Assembly: GCA_036365515.1 (NCBI GenBank)
Contig: CM070877.1
Location: 88,055,022 to 88,119,021 of the forward strand
Reading direction: 5' to 3'
Length of the DNA: 64,000 bases
Origin: Torymus aiolomorphi
Lineage: Eukaryota; Arthropoda; Insecta; Hymenoptera; Torymidae
Shown: positions 33,521 through 45,490 of the stretch, piece by piece
Layout: every line of letters begins with the position of its first letter
How positions within the stretch are numbered: the first letter of the stretch is position 1
Made by a program: the position numbers and the translations under genes
Notes under the pieces: model-generated
Seen by the model: the letters and a program-made list of their open reading frames with translations, nothing else
Databases searched by the model: none
What the model was told of the DNA's origin: nothing

Positions 33521-33886
33521 TCTTTATCAGCTTATACACGAGCGCTCTATCAGCGTATAGATGCGCTCGTAGCGGGGCGGCGCGCCCTCTCTTAGCTTTT
33601 AAGCGCACGAGCGCGCGCTATCAGCTAATTCTGCGGCGTGCGGTACTCATCAGCTGATACCGCGCACTTCTAAAATGAGCATGAAATGAAAAAAGAACAA
33701 CAAATATAACAAAATTAAACTTTTATTGTTAATAAAAAAACAAATGTTTAGTGCTTATAGCCAAAAGGCAACGAGGATATTTTATTAAAATAGCGCCGTT
33801 TGTTCAACACTATACAACATGTTTTAATTTCGTCTCGTGTGACAACATCATGATCAGGCATTCTTCTTATAGCTCTAAAATGTAGC

Positions 33887-36800
33887 TTAATATGACTTGC
33901 ATTGCCGTGAAAAAAAAGATTGAATTAGGCGGCTGATACTTTGAAAATTTATTTTTAACGTATTCGAGTAATTGAGCCTTATGCCTTTAATTTTACAACA
34001 TTCAAATGTTTCATCGGTAGCCGGATCGACGGCTCTGTACGCGTAAAATTTAGGGCCACCAGATAAGAAGGTTTTTATATGAACATTAGGCCCCAAAGTC
34101 TTGAGTTCGTCAGTCATATCGCCTAATAATGACCCGATGTGAGGTCTATATTCTTCATTTTTCGCACGCTCGTTATAAACAAAAACGCATGAGTCGGTGA
34201 CGTAATACAAAACACGCTGATCGAGTTTCTCCAGATGACTATATAATTTCAGTCTCGCTTGCGCTGTAGTGTAAGCGGCGATTACTACATTGGTATTAGG
34301 AGCTGGTTCTACCGCGTCACCGATATTTTGCCATTCGACGTATAAAAGTTCGTCGTTTACAGGCAATATGCTGAGGACCTCCTTGTCAGGGGCAACCAAG
34401 AGTTTGAGCAGAGCTTCACGCGTTTTTACTATTGCCGTCTGTTTTAAATTACAGCGTTGGTCAAATTTACCCCAAAAAGAATTCAGACATAGCTTCGTCA
34501 CAGCGCGCAATCCCGCATTTTTCTCGATTTTTGCTCTCTCTAGCAGTATGCCTTCGTCTCGCTCATAATTGTTCAGATAAAGATTTTTATATGCCTCGCT
34601 CACGCACCATGCAGGCCAACCGCTAGCTTGTTGCTTTAATTGCAAAAATGCATTCACGTAGCCGGCGAACAATCCCCCTTTGCCACTCTGTTGATCGTAT
34701 TGCGTTATTTCATATCGCCATATAATATATATTTCCGTTACGCGGTAGCCCAACTCTACGGCTTTTCTTAATTCATCGGCAACCCATGTACCTGTAAATT
34801 CATGCTCATTAATGTTTTCGTGATTACAATCTCCCTGACGCATGTCCTCGCAACAAGAGCGGCAAAGAGCAAAGAGTAACTTTCCGTGCATTTTTATCGG
34901 CAAGAGAGGAAGAAACAAATTTCGAGGTGGCAACACTTTGCACTTAACTAATCCTTCTACTCGCGAGAGATCGTTGTTTCCCCCCGTCAACGAGTCGCAC
35001 TCACTCCCGCAAATATGTCGGGGTGACCAAGCGGGAATCGTCCTCTTTTACATATATATGGATATAATGAACAAATATCCGTATATCTTATTGTTTCTTC
35101 CTCCTTGACATCGTAGTAACATGTTATATTTTCCGTGCGCCCACCAAAAAATGCGCCCCGCGGATTCAAAACTATTTTGCTAATAATTGGATGATTGTTA
35201 ACGTAATTCGCGATTTGTGGATTTTCAGCTTTGCGACGATCAAATTCACACTCCCAAATTTCACGGACCTCGTACCCTCGCGACTTTATTTTGTCTATCT
35301 TAGCGTGAGTATTCTCGTACGCTTCGTTGAGTGTGCGATTAAAAACGGTTAGCTTATCGCGTTTGTTTTTAAAACAGCGCGGACACCCATGTGTATACGA
35401 GTAGCAGCCTTGGTACTCGAACACGATGCCTTTGTCCGAAGCTGCTGCTGACGAAGCTGATGCAGTGGAGACACACGCGGCCGCCGGAGGAGGCAAATAC
35501 CCGTCTATCAAAAAGCCTTCTGGTAATCTGAACTCGCGCGCAAGGCCCGCGTGAATAATTTCTCGCCCGACTTCCCGCTCGCACTGCAATAGCTATTCGA
35601 CAGCTTTTTGAGAGTGTTTATCAGCGCGTCTGTAGCCATTGGGTGGTAAAATTCCTATAGCGTTTGTCTTAAGGAATTTTTTCCTGTACAAATAAGAACA
35701 AGCCGAAGCTATCGTGGTCGCCGAAACAAAGGGGTCCGTGTCACCGATGTCGATGAAAATTTTTCGAAAAGCGATACACGCGCGACGCAATATCTCTACA
35801 TCCATACGGCAATATTCGACGATTTCGTTTTTGAAGTTAAAAACATAGTCTCGCGCATGCTCGTTATACCACTGGAAAAAAATCGTTCTCTCCTCGTTTA
35901 ACATAGAATTCGTTAAAGTTGGATCAGGCAGCGGTCCAACATATTCTTGATTGTCTAAAGTGTTGAAAAAGTGTGGGAAAAACCTCTTTTTACTACTATG
36001 TGGCAAGCCGAAGGCAGACGGAAGAGCACTCAATTTCATCTGAAAATAGTTCAAGCTATCTATAAATTTAGCGCACCCTTGTCGTATCGTTATAATATTA
36101 TGCCCATTTAAAATAACATTCGGCATAACTTCAGTCGCGCGTTCGGCCATCTCCTTCAATATAAACTGTGCGTCAAACGCGCGCGCGTTGTGTGCGATGC
36201 ACACTATTTGAGAAAAGTTGCTTTTATCGCGTACGCATAATTCGACCAGACGCTTAACAGGCTCTTCCCAAAAAACGTATTCACGTATGCCGTAAGTATT
36301 GCAAAATTGCGAGACATCGTCATTATCGATACAATCAGTACAGACTTGTTTCACTACGCACAAATTAGGTACATGAATTTTCGTGTTTCTATGATTCAAA
36401 TACGCTTCATCCTGACGCGTTTCAAAGTCATAAAAGATGTATAAAAATTTTTTCTGAGTATATTCGCCATTTGCTTTTTTTCTTCGGCCATCGGCCTCAC
36501 TTGTTATAGGTCGCATGTAACAATTTTCATTTACATAATGTTTATTTTTACATAGATTGCACCAAATTTGCCCGCATAGGTGATTGCCTCGATTACGATT
36601 CGTGATTTTACAACATAGCGTGCAAAGTTTGACAACATCACACAATTTTTTATTGTTTTTTTTATATCTGCCCTCTTCTAAATGATTTCTGTAACATGAA
36701 TCGCCAAAAAATTCTCTGTTACATTGCGCGCATTTAATCAATTCGATGCCGCCTGATGTGCAAGCCGGAGAAACGAAACATTTCGAACAAGTTTTTCGAC

Positions 36801-37739
36801 ATTTATGTTGGTCGATAAAATGAAAACATTTATTGCAATATGTGCAACAAAATCTTGTCCTTGCTACTCCTATTACATTCAAAATTGTGTCGAAATGTTT
36901 CGCTCTGGGGTCGTAATATAAATTAATAACACCACGTAATTCTCCCTGTGATTCTACTTGTTCTCGCCCGTCGAAAAAAGGAGGCTCACTGTTGCCGAAA
37001 GTTGTTTTATCATAAACTACTATAGTAATACGGCTCTGAACATAAAAATTTTGAAATTGTTCTATCTCGTAAAACCCGCAACCCGCGCGAGGGATATGTA
37101 CGTTAGCAGATCGTATTAAGCGTTCAGCAAGTTCTTTCTGCAATTTTCGTCGGCCGTCGCGAACTATATCCCATTCTTTGCGAACAGCGTCCAAGTCATT
37201 CGCGCGCAATTTAATATGGGCTTCTCGGACTACCAACGCGCGCGGCAAACATAAGTTATCGATGTTCACGATGGATACTAACGATCGCTGCGTTACCGCA
37301 TCGATTGATAATTTTTTGCTGCTTAATGCACCCGAGCCAACAGGCACGCTAATAAATGTTACTTGTAACATGAAACTTTCGTCTAGTTGAAAATTTTCGT
37401 TACTCTGTGTTAGCTTGGAAATTAAGTTCCATAGATCATTGTAAAAAAATTTCGAACTGGAGGAAAAGACAGGCCGCCTGTACCATGCATGAAGTGATCG
37501 CTTTTAATCGCGATACCGAGTAAAACTGTCTCATCGTCATCGTGGGCTAACGAAATGATGAACGCGTGAATGTTCCGCATAGCAGCTTCTATCCAAAGAA
37601 TTGGATTATCGCATTCGTCAGGCGGTTCATTGACACGCAGTGCGACACAACGTCCTGCAATTCGAAACCTTCGCACGAAATTTTCGGTTTCTTCGACTAT
37701 AGTAAATCTTACTCCTAGTGGCCTTATCTCATAATCCAT
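33887..37739 (-). pseudogene. Protein-primed DNA polymerase B (three breaks)
   Basis: Exonuclease motifs are IFYDFETRQ, IAHNARAFDAQF and YCRMDVEIL. Polymerase motifs are TDICSLYPY (A), KLCLNSFWGKF (B) and YYVTDS (C). A zinc-binding region with many CxxC pairs lies near 36560-36840. The gene is broken by a frameshift near 37440, an in-frame TAG at 35593-35595 and a frameshift near 34988. In motif C the usual YxDTDS has lost its first aspartate, replaced by valine (codon 34199-34201), so even this part would be inactive. It would replicate the linear genome from a terminal protein. Confidence 0.93.
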
Positions 37740-37740
37740 G

Positions 37741-37796
37741 CCCTCCTCCTCCTCCTCCCCCCCCCCTCCTCCTCCTCCTCCTCCTCCTCTTCTTCT
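37741..37796. repeat. CTC microsatellite
   Basis: CTC repeats with an inner C run lie directly upstream of the polymerase start codon and then grade into CTT. Confidence 0.85.
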
Positions 37797-38079
37797 TCGT
37801 CGGTGATGGAAGCACTCTCGTATTCACGTCCGCCTTCGCTACTGCCATAGCCCAATTGCAGTGGTTCTCTACTCTCATTAACGTTTGAATTTACGTTGTC
37901 CTCTATGGGCGACGGTGGGAGTGAAGGCCAGATTGAACTCGTAGATGAGGAAGATGGGGATATATCGGAGAAAGAATGGGTCGTACCAAAAGAAAATTCA
38001 TTTTCTCCAACTGTAATTTTATTATTAATAAAAACTAATTTGAAAAAATATAATAAATTTTATTCTGCACATAAAGTAT

Positions 38080-38797
38080 TCATTCTTCCGGTTTCCCGTT
38101 AAAACTATCACGAACGCGATCTAATAAATCTTCTAACTCGTCAGATGTATACATCGGAGAATTTTCATTTTCGGCTTGATCATGGAACCATCTTAATTCT
38201 TGTGCGCGCCGAATATGAAAAATTCTCCGCGCATTTACTAGCAAATTCGGGATGTCAATACCTGGCGTAGCCAATCCATCACCGTTATTGATGCGTCTTC
38301 GAATAACTTAAAAAAAAAAAAAAAAAATATCGCGTTAAAAAAAATTTAACATATGAAAAAAATATTTAAATAAAAAAACTTACATTCGTTTATTCGACGA
38401 TCTAACGGACTTCTTTCATCAAAACTATTCCATATTAATCGATGTCGATCCTCTATGTTGTGGAATGAACGCTCTGACGGCGGTACTCTCCTGGTATAAA
38501 AGTCATGCAGTGTGCCTGCGCGTGGCCGTTGGTCAATTCTGCTCGTGGACGGGCGTGGGTCCTCACTCATGATAACTCTTTCTACAGCTTGTCTCAGTTC
38601 CCGATACTGGCTGAGCGTTAACATCATGCGTGATCCCATCAATCTGTTTTTGTCCTCTTCATCGGAGGAGGATGTTACACGTATCACGTTTACGCTTTCG
38701 TTGTCTGAATCTTCAGCATTGTTCTCTTCAACATCGGATGGTGCGGCATCATCCTCTGGTGCTGCTTCGTTTATTTCATTTCCTTGTTGTTGTTGTT

Positions 38798-38836
<39 letters not shown>

Positions 38837-39517
38837 CTCGCTGTTGTATTGGTATGTGCACTCGTGGAACTTGCTCTTCATCACTAAAAAGATCGTCTTG
38901 GCTCGGACTTGTAGCATCAGCCATATTTTGTTGTCTTGCCCGGGCAACTTCTTCATCGCTACTCACAATGTCACTGTCGCTCTCGTACACGAGTCTACGA
39001 TCTACTAGGTTTTGACGGCCGTTATAACCCATAAAAACTGTAGACGCATCGCTGTCATCAGCTAGCAGCTCGCCTAGCGCTATAATTTTTAATTGAATGA
39101 AAAATGATTATTTTTTCAAGATTAAAATTTTATAAAAAAATGAATTTTACTTCCACGTTGTTCCTGGAATGCGACCATCATATCTCCAAGAACATTAGCG
39201 TTTTCCATGTGAATTTCCCTCACATATTCCCCGGCTATTAATAGGGCAGCGCGACTATTAAAAAATAATCGTCTATAAAATGCCGCAATTCGCCGTAAGC
39301 CGCTCTGCGATAAAAGAAAACGTAACTCGCGACGCAAAACGACGTAATTCATTGCACTGAGTCTTTGACGCCATGTTCTATTACACCTTCGCCACACAGG
39401 TTGTCTATCCAACCGCAATGAAGATACCATGCGCGATATCACTTCACGCAACTCACTATTCTCGTCAGCTTCCACTCGCGGGATAAAAACCATGTTAACT
39501 CTCGCCATGATCCGCAT
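38080..39517 (-). pseudogene. Three-exon acidic Polinton gene (one stop)
   Basis: Exon 1 is 39151-39517 (donor GTAAAA), exon 2 is 38384-39079 (acceptor TTATAG, donor GTAAGT), exon 3 is 38080-38306 (acceptor TTTAAG). Both introns (71 and 77 bp) are phase 1, and the phases on both sides agree. The protein would be about 430 residues: a basic first part (RRCNRTWRQRL), acidic Ser-Asp-Glu clusters (SDSDIVSSDEE, TSSSDEEDKN), a Gln tract from CAA repeats and a helical end. A TAA inside the Gln tract interrupts the frame. TTTATT at 38059-38064 gives AATAAA just after the stop. No known domain. It is the first gene from the right end, perhaps a regulator. Confidence 0.65.
38795..38836. repeat. GTT/CAA microsatellite in exon 2
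   Basis: TTG/TTA repeats encode glutamines on the minus strand. One unit is TTA and gives the stop TAA. Confidence 0.85.
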
Positions 39518-39551
39518 AGCTACTGAGATGACCGAGGGGTAAGACCAGGTC

Positions 39552-39558
39552 TTTTATA
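39552..39558 (-). promoter_or_regulatory. TATA box of the three-exon gene
   Basis: On the minus strand TATAAAA is followed after about 30 bases by TCAGT (39522-39526), the arthropod initiator. The first ATG is 7 bases further, which would give a very short leader. Confidence 0.5.
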
Positions 39559-39559
39559 A

Positions 39560-40664
39560 TGCATGCAGCTATATTCAGTGAAAGAAATTGCCACCATACT
39601 GTAGGCGAAATATATATTGGGTTCAACCTATCGCTTGAACGGTATATCGTGATACACAACGAAATCTACTCTCCGCGTTTGCTTCGATCCACACAGGGGT
39701 GAATCCGACACCTCTCTTCTTACGGTGATACTACTACCGAGAAGAAGAAGTACGTTAAGAACTAATCTCAGTCTTGCTCACTGCTCAAAAACAAAACAGT
39801 AACATGAGCGAAGACCAAGCTGATTTCAGTAGTGCCATGCGCGAAAAAATCTCCTCTTGATTATTGCGCGATATCGAAATTTGATTAGCTTTTCGGTAAC
39901 TCTTTGACACCTTGCAAGCCAATATACATCATAAAAAGTACGTTACATACGCCAGATAAAATACTGGCTTCTTAGAAGCAATAAAGCGATATATCGCCGG
40001 GCGTACAGTAAAAACGGTTTGATGTTACTTGATGCTCAAGACAAAACACTAGCATCCTGGTTAGCCGATACCGTGGAGTAAGATAAAATACGCGTATATT
40101 CGCATATATGCACGTGCCAATTATTGCTGCTATACCCCGATAAAAAATCGTGACGATACCAAGCTCTTCGTAAGGTTTTGCTGGCTTTCGGATGCTGCGA
40201 CAGCACCGAGTTCATTCAGCTGTTTAGAAACCGACTATCTTTTTATTTTACCATCTATCCATCAATCCTTACTTATACAAAATTCGTAAATTTTCTTTTT
40301 TTTTTGCTCTTTTTTATATATATTGTGCAATTGTTAATAATAAAATTATCGTCGTAGTAATTTGCAAATTCATCCTAAAAAACGCTCAATGAATAAGTTA
40401 TAAACTTTGTAGCTCGCGTTAAGTATATCGAAAAAATATGAGACTTTTGATTCTCTTGCGAGAACCTCTTACGAGTCCGATGGTGTTGTAAATTTTTTAT
40501 TAATATTTAAAAAAAAATTTTTAATTTTGTGAGACGAAAGAGCGTGGATAAGGAGAACGCAATAGAAATACTCTGGAGTTCTTAGAATTAATAGCGATAA
40601 GGCTTCTATACGAATATCGGAATAAAGAAGAGATGCGATAGTTCAGCACGCTACAGGCGAAATA
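39560..40664. other. Non-coding part of the Polinton right end
   Basis: No ORF is supported. The stretch 40130-40220 resembles 40675-40765 (shared CGTGACG, CAAGCTCTT, GCTGGCTTTCGG), so part of the terminal repeat seems duplicated inward. The rest is AT-rich. Confidence 0.45.
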
Positions 40665-41183
40665 CACATGGTAAGATAAAAAATTGTGACGTCACCAATC
40701 TCTCTCCGCAAGGTAAGCTCTTGGTGGCTTTCGGCTGTTGTGAGAGGGTGAGCTGTCATACGCTATAGCATACCCCTACACTCTTCGAAAAGAAGAACGC
40801 GCTATACTGGTATGGAGTGATGCTGTGAGTCACCGATTCCCGTACGGGCCACTGTTATCCTTGTATACATTAAAATTGTAATTAATTACATCTTAATTGT
40901 TTGTTTTGATTATTTATTTACATAAACATATCATTAAAAAACAATTCAACATACTTTAATTACAATGTTTATGAAAACATCGATAACATGTGTAATTAAT
41001 GCTTGTTTTATTTATTTCTTTATTGTTTATTGTGATTGCTTGTTTATGTTTGTTTACATAAACATACCATTAAAAAGCAATTAAACATAAATTAATTACC
41101 ATGTTTATCAAAACACAGATAACAGTGGCCCGGGCGGGGGCGGTGACTCACCGTCGTCTCTCTATAGTAGTATATACACTACT
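40665..41183. repeat. Polinton right terminal inverted repeat
   Basis: It is the inverted, partly diverged partner of 16343-16915. The last 95 bases match best and end TATACACTACT. Confidence 0.85.
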
Positions 41184-41416
41184 TATTAACAATAAACGTT
41201 ACAAATGTGCTACTGCGCATGCGCACTGCGACCAGTCATATAAATGTAGCGACAAATTAGCAAAGTTTTTACTTATTTATAAAATCTTTTTTTTGTTTGA
41301 ACTTTTAGAAGTTATTTACAATAAATTTGCGTAAAATACGTTAACTTAATTTGGCAATAATAAAGAAGCCCCTTGCGGAGCCCCGACTTGATACGGCACC
41401 AAACGCATGAGCCACC

Positions 41417-42215
41417 TTAACATTAGTTTTTCTAGCTTTATTTCCTCTTCAAATTCTAATTTCGCTTGTTGTTCTATTGGTATGTTTTCCATTTCCTTAT
41501 TAAATTTTTGTTTTATTTTATTTCCCTGGGATTTATGGTTATTCGTAATTGTATTAAAAGAGCCTGTTTTTATCGTGTATCTTGGTTTCAATGCAATTTT
41601 ACTATTATTTAATTGTAAATAACCTTCATCTAGTCTTAACTTCTGTTCTGAGAGTATTTTAATAACTAGTATGCCATCGTAAGGGAGAGAAAATTCTTCA
41701 GGAGCTACATGAAAATCAATAAACAAATCATTAATTAGCATTTTTACTACTCCCAATGTTTCTATAGCCTTGTCTGTGATGCCTGATAGCTGAATTTTTT
41801 TATTTTCTAATATTATGTATGGTGGTATTTGATTTTTCTTGATAATGTTTAATTGGGCTCCGCTATCTACGAGTAGTTTGCATGATTTTGCGGTGTAAGG
41901 ATTTTTTATTTCAATATACTGTAGTGCATTTTCTAATTTTAGAAAGTACATTGTAATTTTTGATGAAGTTAGTTTATTATTTGCATTTGTTGTGGTCATT
42001 TGAGTGTCTAACAGATTTTCTTCTTCGTTCTTCTTGATTAACGTATCAACTTCAACGTCTTTTGTAGTTAATTTATTTTCTTGATTTCGTAACTCTAATT
42101 TTTTTGTAGTTTTATCTGTTAATGTGATTGTTTTGATGTTCGTTTTATCGTCGAGTGTTTCGTTTTGTTTTCTTCTGATCCACTCACTCTCAGAAGAATT
42201 TAAGCGTTTCCCGAA
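41417..42215 (-). pseudogene. Gypsy protease and pol N-terminus
   Basis: The aspartic protease signature LLVDSGAQLNII is followed by GITDKAIETLG and PYDGILVIKI. The frame overlaps the end of gag by a shift near 42200, as in many Gypsy elements, and stays open to the TTAA at 41417. The codons apparently following on the + side (to 41346) are translation of the inserted TTAA element. It would release mature Gag and Pol proteins. Confidence 0.85.
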
Positions 42216-44590
42216 TTTCGCTGTTCGTAGAGATTTTGCTGTCTCCTATAGCATTCTTCAAGTGAGTGAGTAAAATTTTTGCAGAGGCTGCAGAATTTGT
42301 CTAATTTACCTTCTACTTGTTTCAATAACATACAATTTTTGATCGTATGTCCCCTTTTCCTGCAATAGGCACAAGTTGGTGCTGTTTCCGCCTTTTGTAA
42401 TTTCCTGCAATTTTCTATTGAATGTCCTGGAATTCTACAAAATTCACAATATAGTTTTTTTCCTTTTTGCGTGTTTATTTGTTGATCAAAATTCGTGTTT
42501 CTTGGATGAAAATATTGTTGTTGTATTTTATTTGTGAATCCATTTGAATTGTTATTGGTATGATAATTATTTTTGTTTTCTGGATTATTATGATTTGATT
42601 TGTTAATTGTATAATTATTATTTATTGGTAAATTAGTGTTTCTATCTGGGCAATGAATTGCTGTATGTGTTGTTGCTTCACAGATTTGACAATTTATTCT
42701 ATTTCCAAATGCTTGTTGTCTACTTTGCATAGCCATAATTCCCGCTGTTTGGCAATCCGAGGTTTTGTGACCTTCTATAGCACAGATTGTGCACCATATC
42801 ATTTTTCTCGTTACCTGACAGTATTTCATTACATGTCCGGGTTTATTGCACTTTTGACATACTGCCGACGGGCAGTTCTTCATTGTGTGGCTCACGTTAC
42901 CACAGAGTTCGCAACACTCATCGGCGTTAGCACTTTTTTCGCACGTTATTGGGTCATGGTCTTTTTTCTTGCATTTCCAACATAATTCATATTTTTTTAT
43001 AATCGGGCATTGTGTTACTGTGTGTCTCATGTTTTGGCAGTATTGACAATGGTTTCCCTGCATCTCGTTTAATCTACATGTATCTATTGAATGTCCACTT
43101 TACCTACAATAATTGCAAATTAATTCCATTTTATCTTTTACTGTATTACAAAAGTGTGATAAGTGGTCTTTATTTTTACAATATACGCATCCTGCATTTA
43201 CGCAAAACATTGCTTCATGAAATTTATCGTTACAAATTTGACAATGAAATGTTCTAGCTTCCTTTTTTATATTTAATTTCTCAGTATTGAATAGTATATT
43301 TGCTTTATCTTCTTTTAGTAATTTTTGTTTTTCGAGTCTTAATTCTATCTCTATTGCTTTTTTCATAGCGGCATGTATACTATTCGGTTCGCCTAGTTCT
43401 ACTCTTATTTCTTGTTTCAAACCGTTTTTAAAACTGTTTAATACATCATCTTCTAGTTGAGTTTTAAATATTTGTAATTGCTCTGCCGTAACGCCGTCCT
43501 CTATTTTTTTTAGTTCTATTATATTTGTGCTTATTATTCGAATTTTATTTCCGTATTTTAATACTGATTCATTGGTTTTTTGAACCATTCTCCGTAATTT
43601 ACCATATAGTGTGTATAAGTCTGTACAAGGGTAAATAGTTCTTATAGCGGTTATTAATTCTTCGATGTTCCCGATTGTTATTGTTCTTATTGCTTTATGT
43701 ATTTCCCCACGTAATTTCATTTTTAAAATTTGTACTAAATTTCGTTCGTCAGCCGCGTTAACAATGTTTTTTGCTTCTTCAAGTTTGTCGATATATTCTT
43801 CTGCTGTTATATTTTTTCCGTTAAATGTCGGTACCAATCCCAATATTTCTTTCAGTGGTAGTTTGAGTTGTTGATTTGCCATATTTATTTCGGATTCTAT
43901 TATGGTTCTATTAATTTCCGATTCAACAGTATTATTTGTTTGGTTTAATAAATCTGTTTCTGTTTCTCTTCTTTCCTGTAGATCTGTTTTAGCTAAAATA
44001 AGACTTTGTTCGTTTAGTATTCCATCTATGTCCGTGTAGTCGTTTATTTCATCTACTGATGTTTCTACTGATTTATCAAAAAATGCAGAATCACGATTTA
44101 ATCATTTTGGCGTAAAATATTCTGTAGGTGACTCTAAATCCGATTTTGTTTGAGGTAAAAGTAAAGAATTTTTAGAGTGATTTTGTGTCAAATTGTCTTG
44201 ATTGTCCAGTTGTTTGTTGTCTGATTTTTTTTTATTTCCTACTCTTGAGGTTGATTGAATGTCAATACTCGGTATTTTTAGTAATGTTTTATTTTTTGAG
44301 TCTTGTGATACATTTGCGTATGTGTATGGTATAAGATCAATGAGGTCTATGTTTGAACTTTGCGAATTTGTCGCGATTTCTTTGTCAGATGTTCCTGTTC
44401 CTTCGTTTAATGGTTTTATATTTCGTGCGCGTGGAGGCGATGGTAGTATTTTAGAACTTCTTTGGAATATTTTACTTGATTCCCGATTTCTTTCACTTAC
44501 TCTATCTTTTAAAATTCGATTTTCTGTAGTTTTACTTCTTGTTATTATTGGATTTTCTATATCCTGCTTATGTGAATTAATAATTTTTTA
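42200..44590 (-). pseudogene. gag: Gypsy Gag with twelve CCHC zinc knuckles
   Basis: The Gag core starts at MANQQLKLPLKEILG (43882) and has the capsid-like helical region to about 43260. Then twelve CX2CX4HX4C knuckles follow, from CQICNDKFHEAMFC to CSLCKNFTHSLEEC, with an Asn-rich spacer between the ninth and tenth. The third knuckle contains an in-frame TAA (43100-43102). The same frame is open upstream of 43882 to about 44590 as an acidic, Asn/Ser-rich extension with a TGA at 44102-44104 and no obvious ATG. Gag packages the element's RNA. One to three knuckles are usual. Confidence 0.85.
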
Positions 44591-45469
44591 ATATTTATTT
44601 GTTTGTATTTGTTTCAGAATTGTGTTTAATTCTTTTGTTTTGTAAATTGATTTTATAATTTATACGTTTTTCTGATATGACATGACATATTACTCTTTTG
44701 CTTATGCTACACTTAATATTTCTGTTTATTAGTTCAACTATATATTTTTTTTTGTGTATTATTTATTTGGCAATTTATTTATTCATTTGCCAATTTTATA
44801 TCTCTATTCTTAATGTTTTTCGTGTAATTTGATTTTTGATATTCTTATTTCTTGTTTATGTAAAATATAATATTTATCCATTCAATGATTATTATTTTGT
44901 ATTCTTATTTCATTTTTCTCATTCGTGTTGGATTTGTTTTATTTATTTAAACTTCTTTTTATTTATTTATTCATTTGTTTATATTTTTTTTTTCACTGAT
45001 ACTTTAGTTATTTGTTTTTATTGATATTATTTACTTATTTGCTTCTTAATGTTTCCCTATATCAATTTTTCACTTTATTTTTCTTGTTTGTCAAATATAT
45101 TTTCGTGATGCTATTTACTTATATATTTTGATTTATTTTGATTTTATCTTTATGTGAAATCTTTTTTTTATATTCGCTTACGTTTGATTATTTGTATTTG
45201 GGTTATCCTTTCTTCTTTCCCTATTTCTATAACATTGTCTATTTTCTTCTTCTATTTATCTGTTAATATGTTAGTATTCTCTGGACGAGCCGTACACGTT
45301 CATCTTCAGAAGTTTAAACGATCATGCTACAATGATCCTCTCAACTTCTTACTGCAAAACGAGAAGCTCGGAAGCAGTTGGTAGTGATATTTTTTGTAAT
45401 TTTCAAATACTATTCATTCATTTCCTCTTACTCCGGTCTTATTTTTAGTATAAATCTACTGAACTTACG
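44591..45469 (-). other. Gypsy 5' leader
   Basis: An AT-rich, T-biased (on +) untranslated stretch between the primer-binding site and gag. I see no ORF or structure that stands out. Confidence 0.6.
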
Positions 45470-45489
45470 TTCGATTCGTACCGGAACCA
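45470..45489 (-). other. Gypsy primer-binding site
   Basis: One base inside the 5' LTR the minus strand reads TGGTTCCGGTACGAATCGAA. Its complement is a tRNA 3' end with a T-loop TTCGATTC and terminal CCA. The tRNA type was not determined. Confidence 0.7.
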
Positions 45490-45490
45490 A

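Larger units (their letters stand above)
16343..41183 (-). mobile_element. Polinton/Maverick, complete ends
   Basis: The element starts AGTAGTGTATA and ends with the complement TATACACTACT, and is flanked by TATTAA at 16337-16342 and 41184-41189. Length is 24,841 bp including a 7.2-kb BEL/Pao insertion, so about 17.7 kb on its own. It encodes protein-primed polymerase B, retroviral-type integrase with chromodomain, adenain-type protease, double jelly-roll major capsid and penton-like proteins. These define Polintons, which are thought to be able to form virions. All genes are on the minus strand. I found no packaging ATPase. Confidence 0.95.
16035..41416. mobile_element. TTAA-site non-autonomous element (about 535 bp) split by the Polinton
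   Basis: Its ends are a 13-bp inverted repeat, GGTGGCTCATGCG at 16035-16047 and its complement at 41404-41416, flanked by TTAA at 16031-16034 and 41417-41420. Only 16035-16342 and 41190-41416 belong to it; the rest is the Polinton. No protein is encoded. Its removal restores the Gypsy pol frame. TTAA duplication is typical of piggyBac-type transposition, but the termini do not look like classical piggyBac ends, so the superfamily is open. Confidence 0.75.

Noticed and set aside
41346..41416. Apparent C-terminal end of the Gypsy protease frame
   Set aside because: It is translation of the right end of the TTAA element; the true frame continues at 16034.
45461..45490. tRNA gene next to the LTR
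   Set aside because: Only the 3' end of a tRNA is matched, which is the expected primer-binding site.
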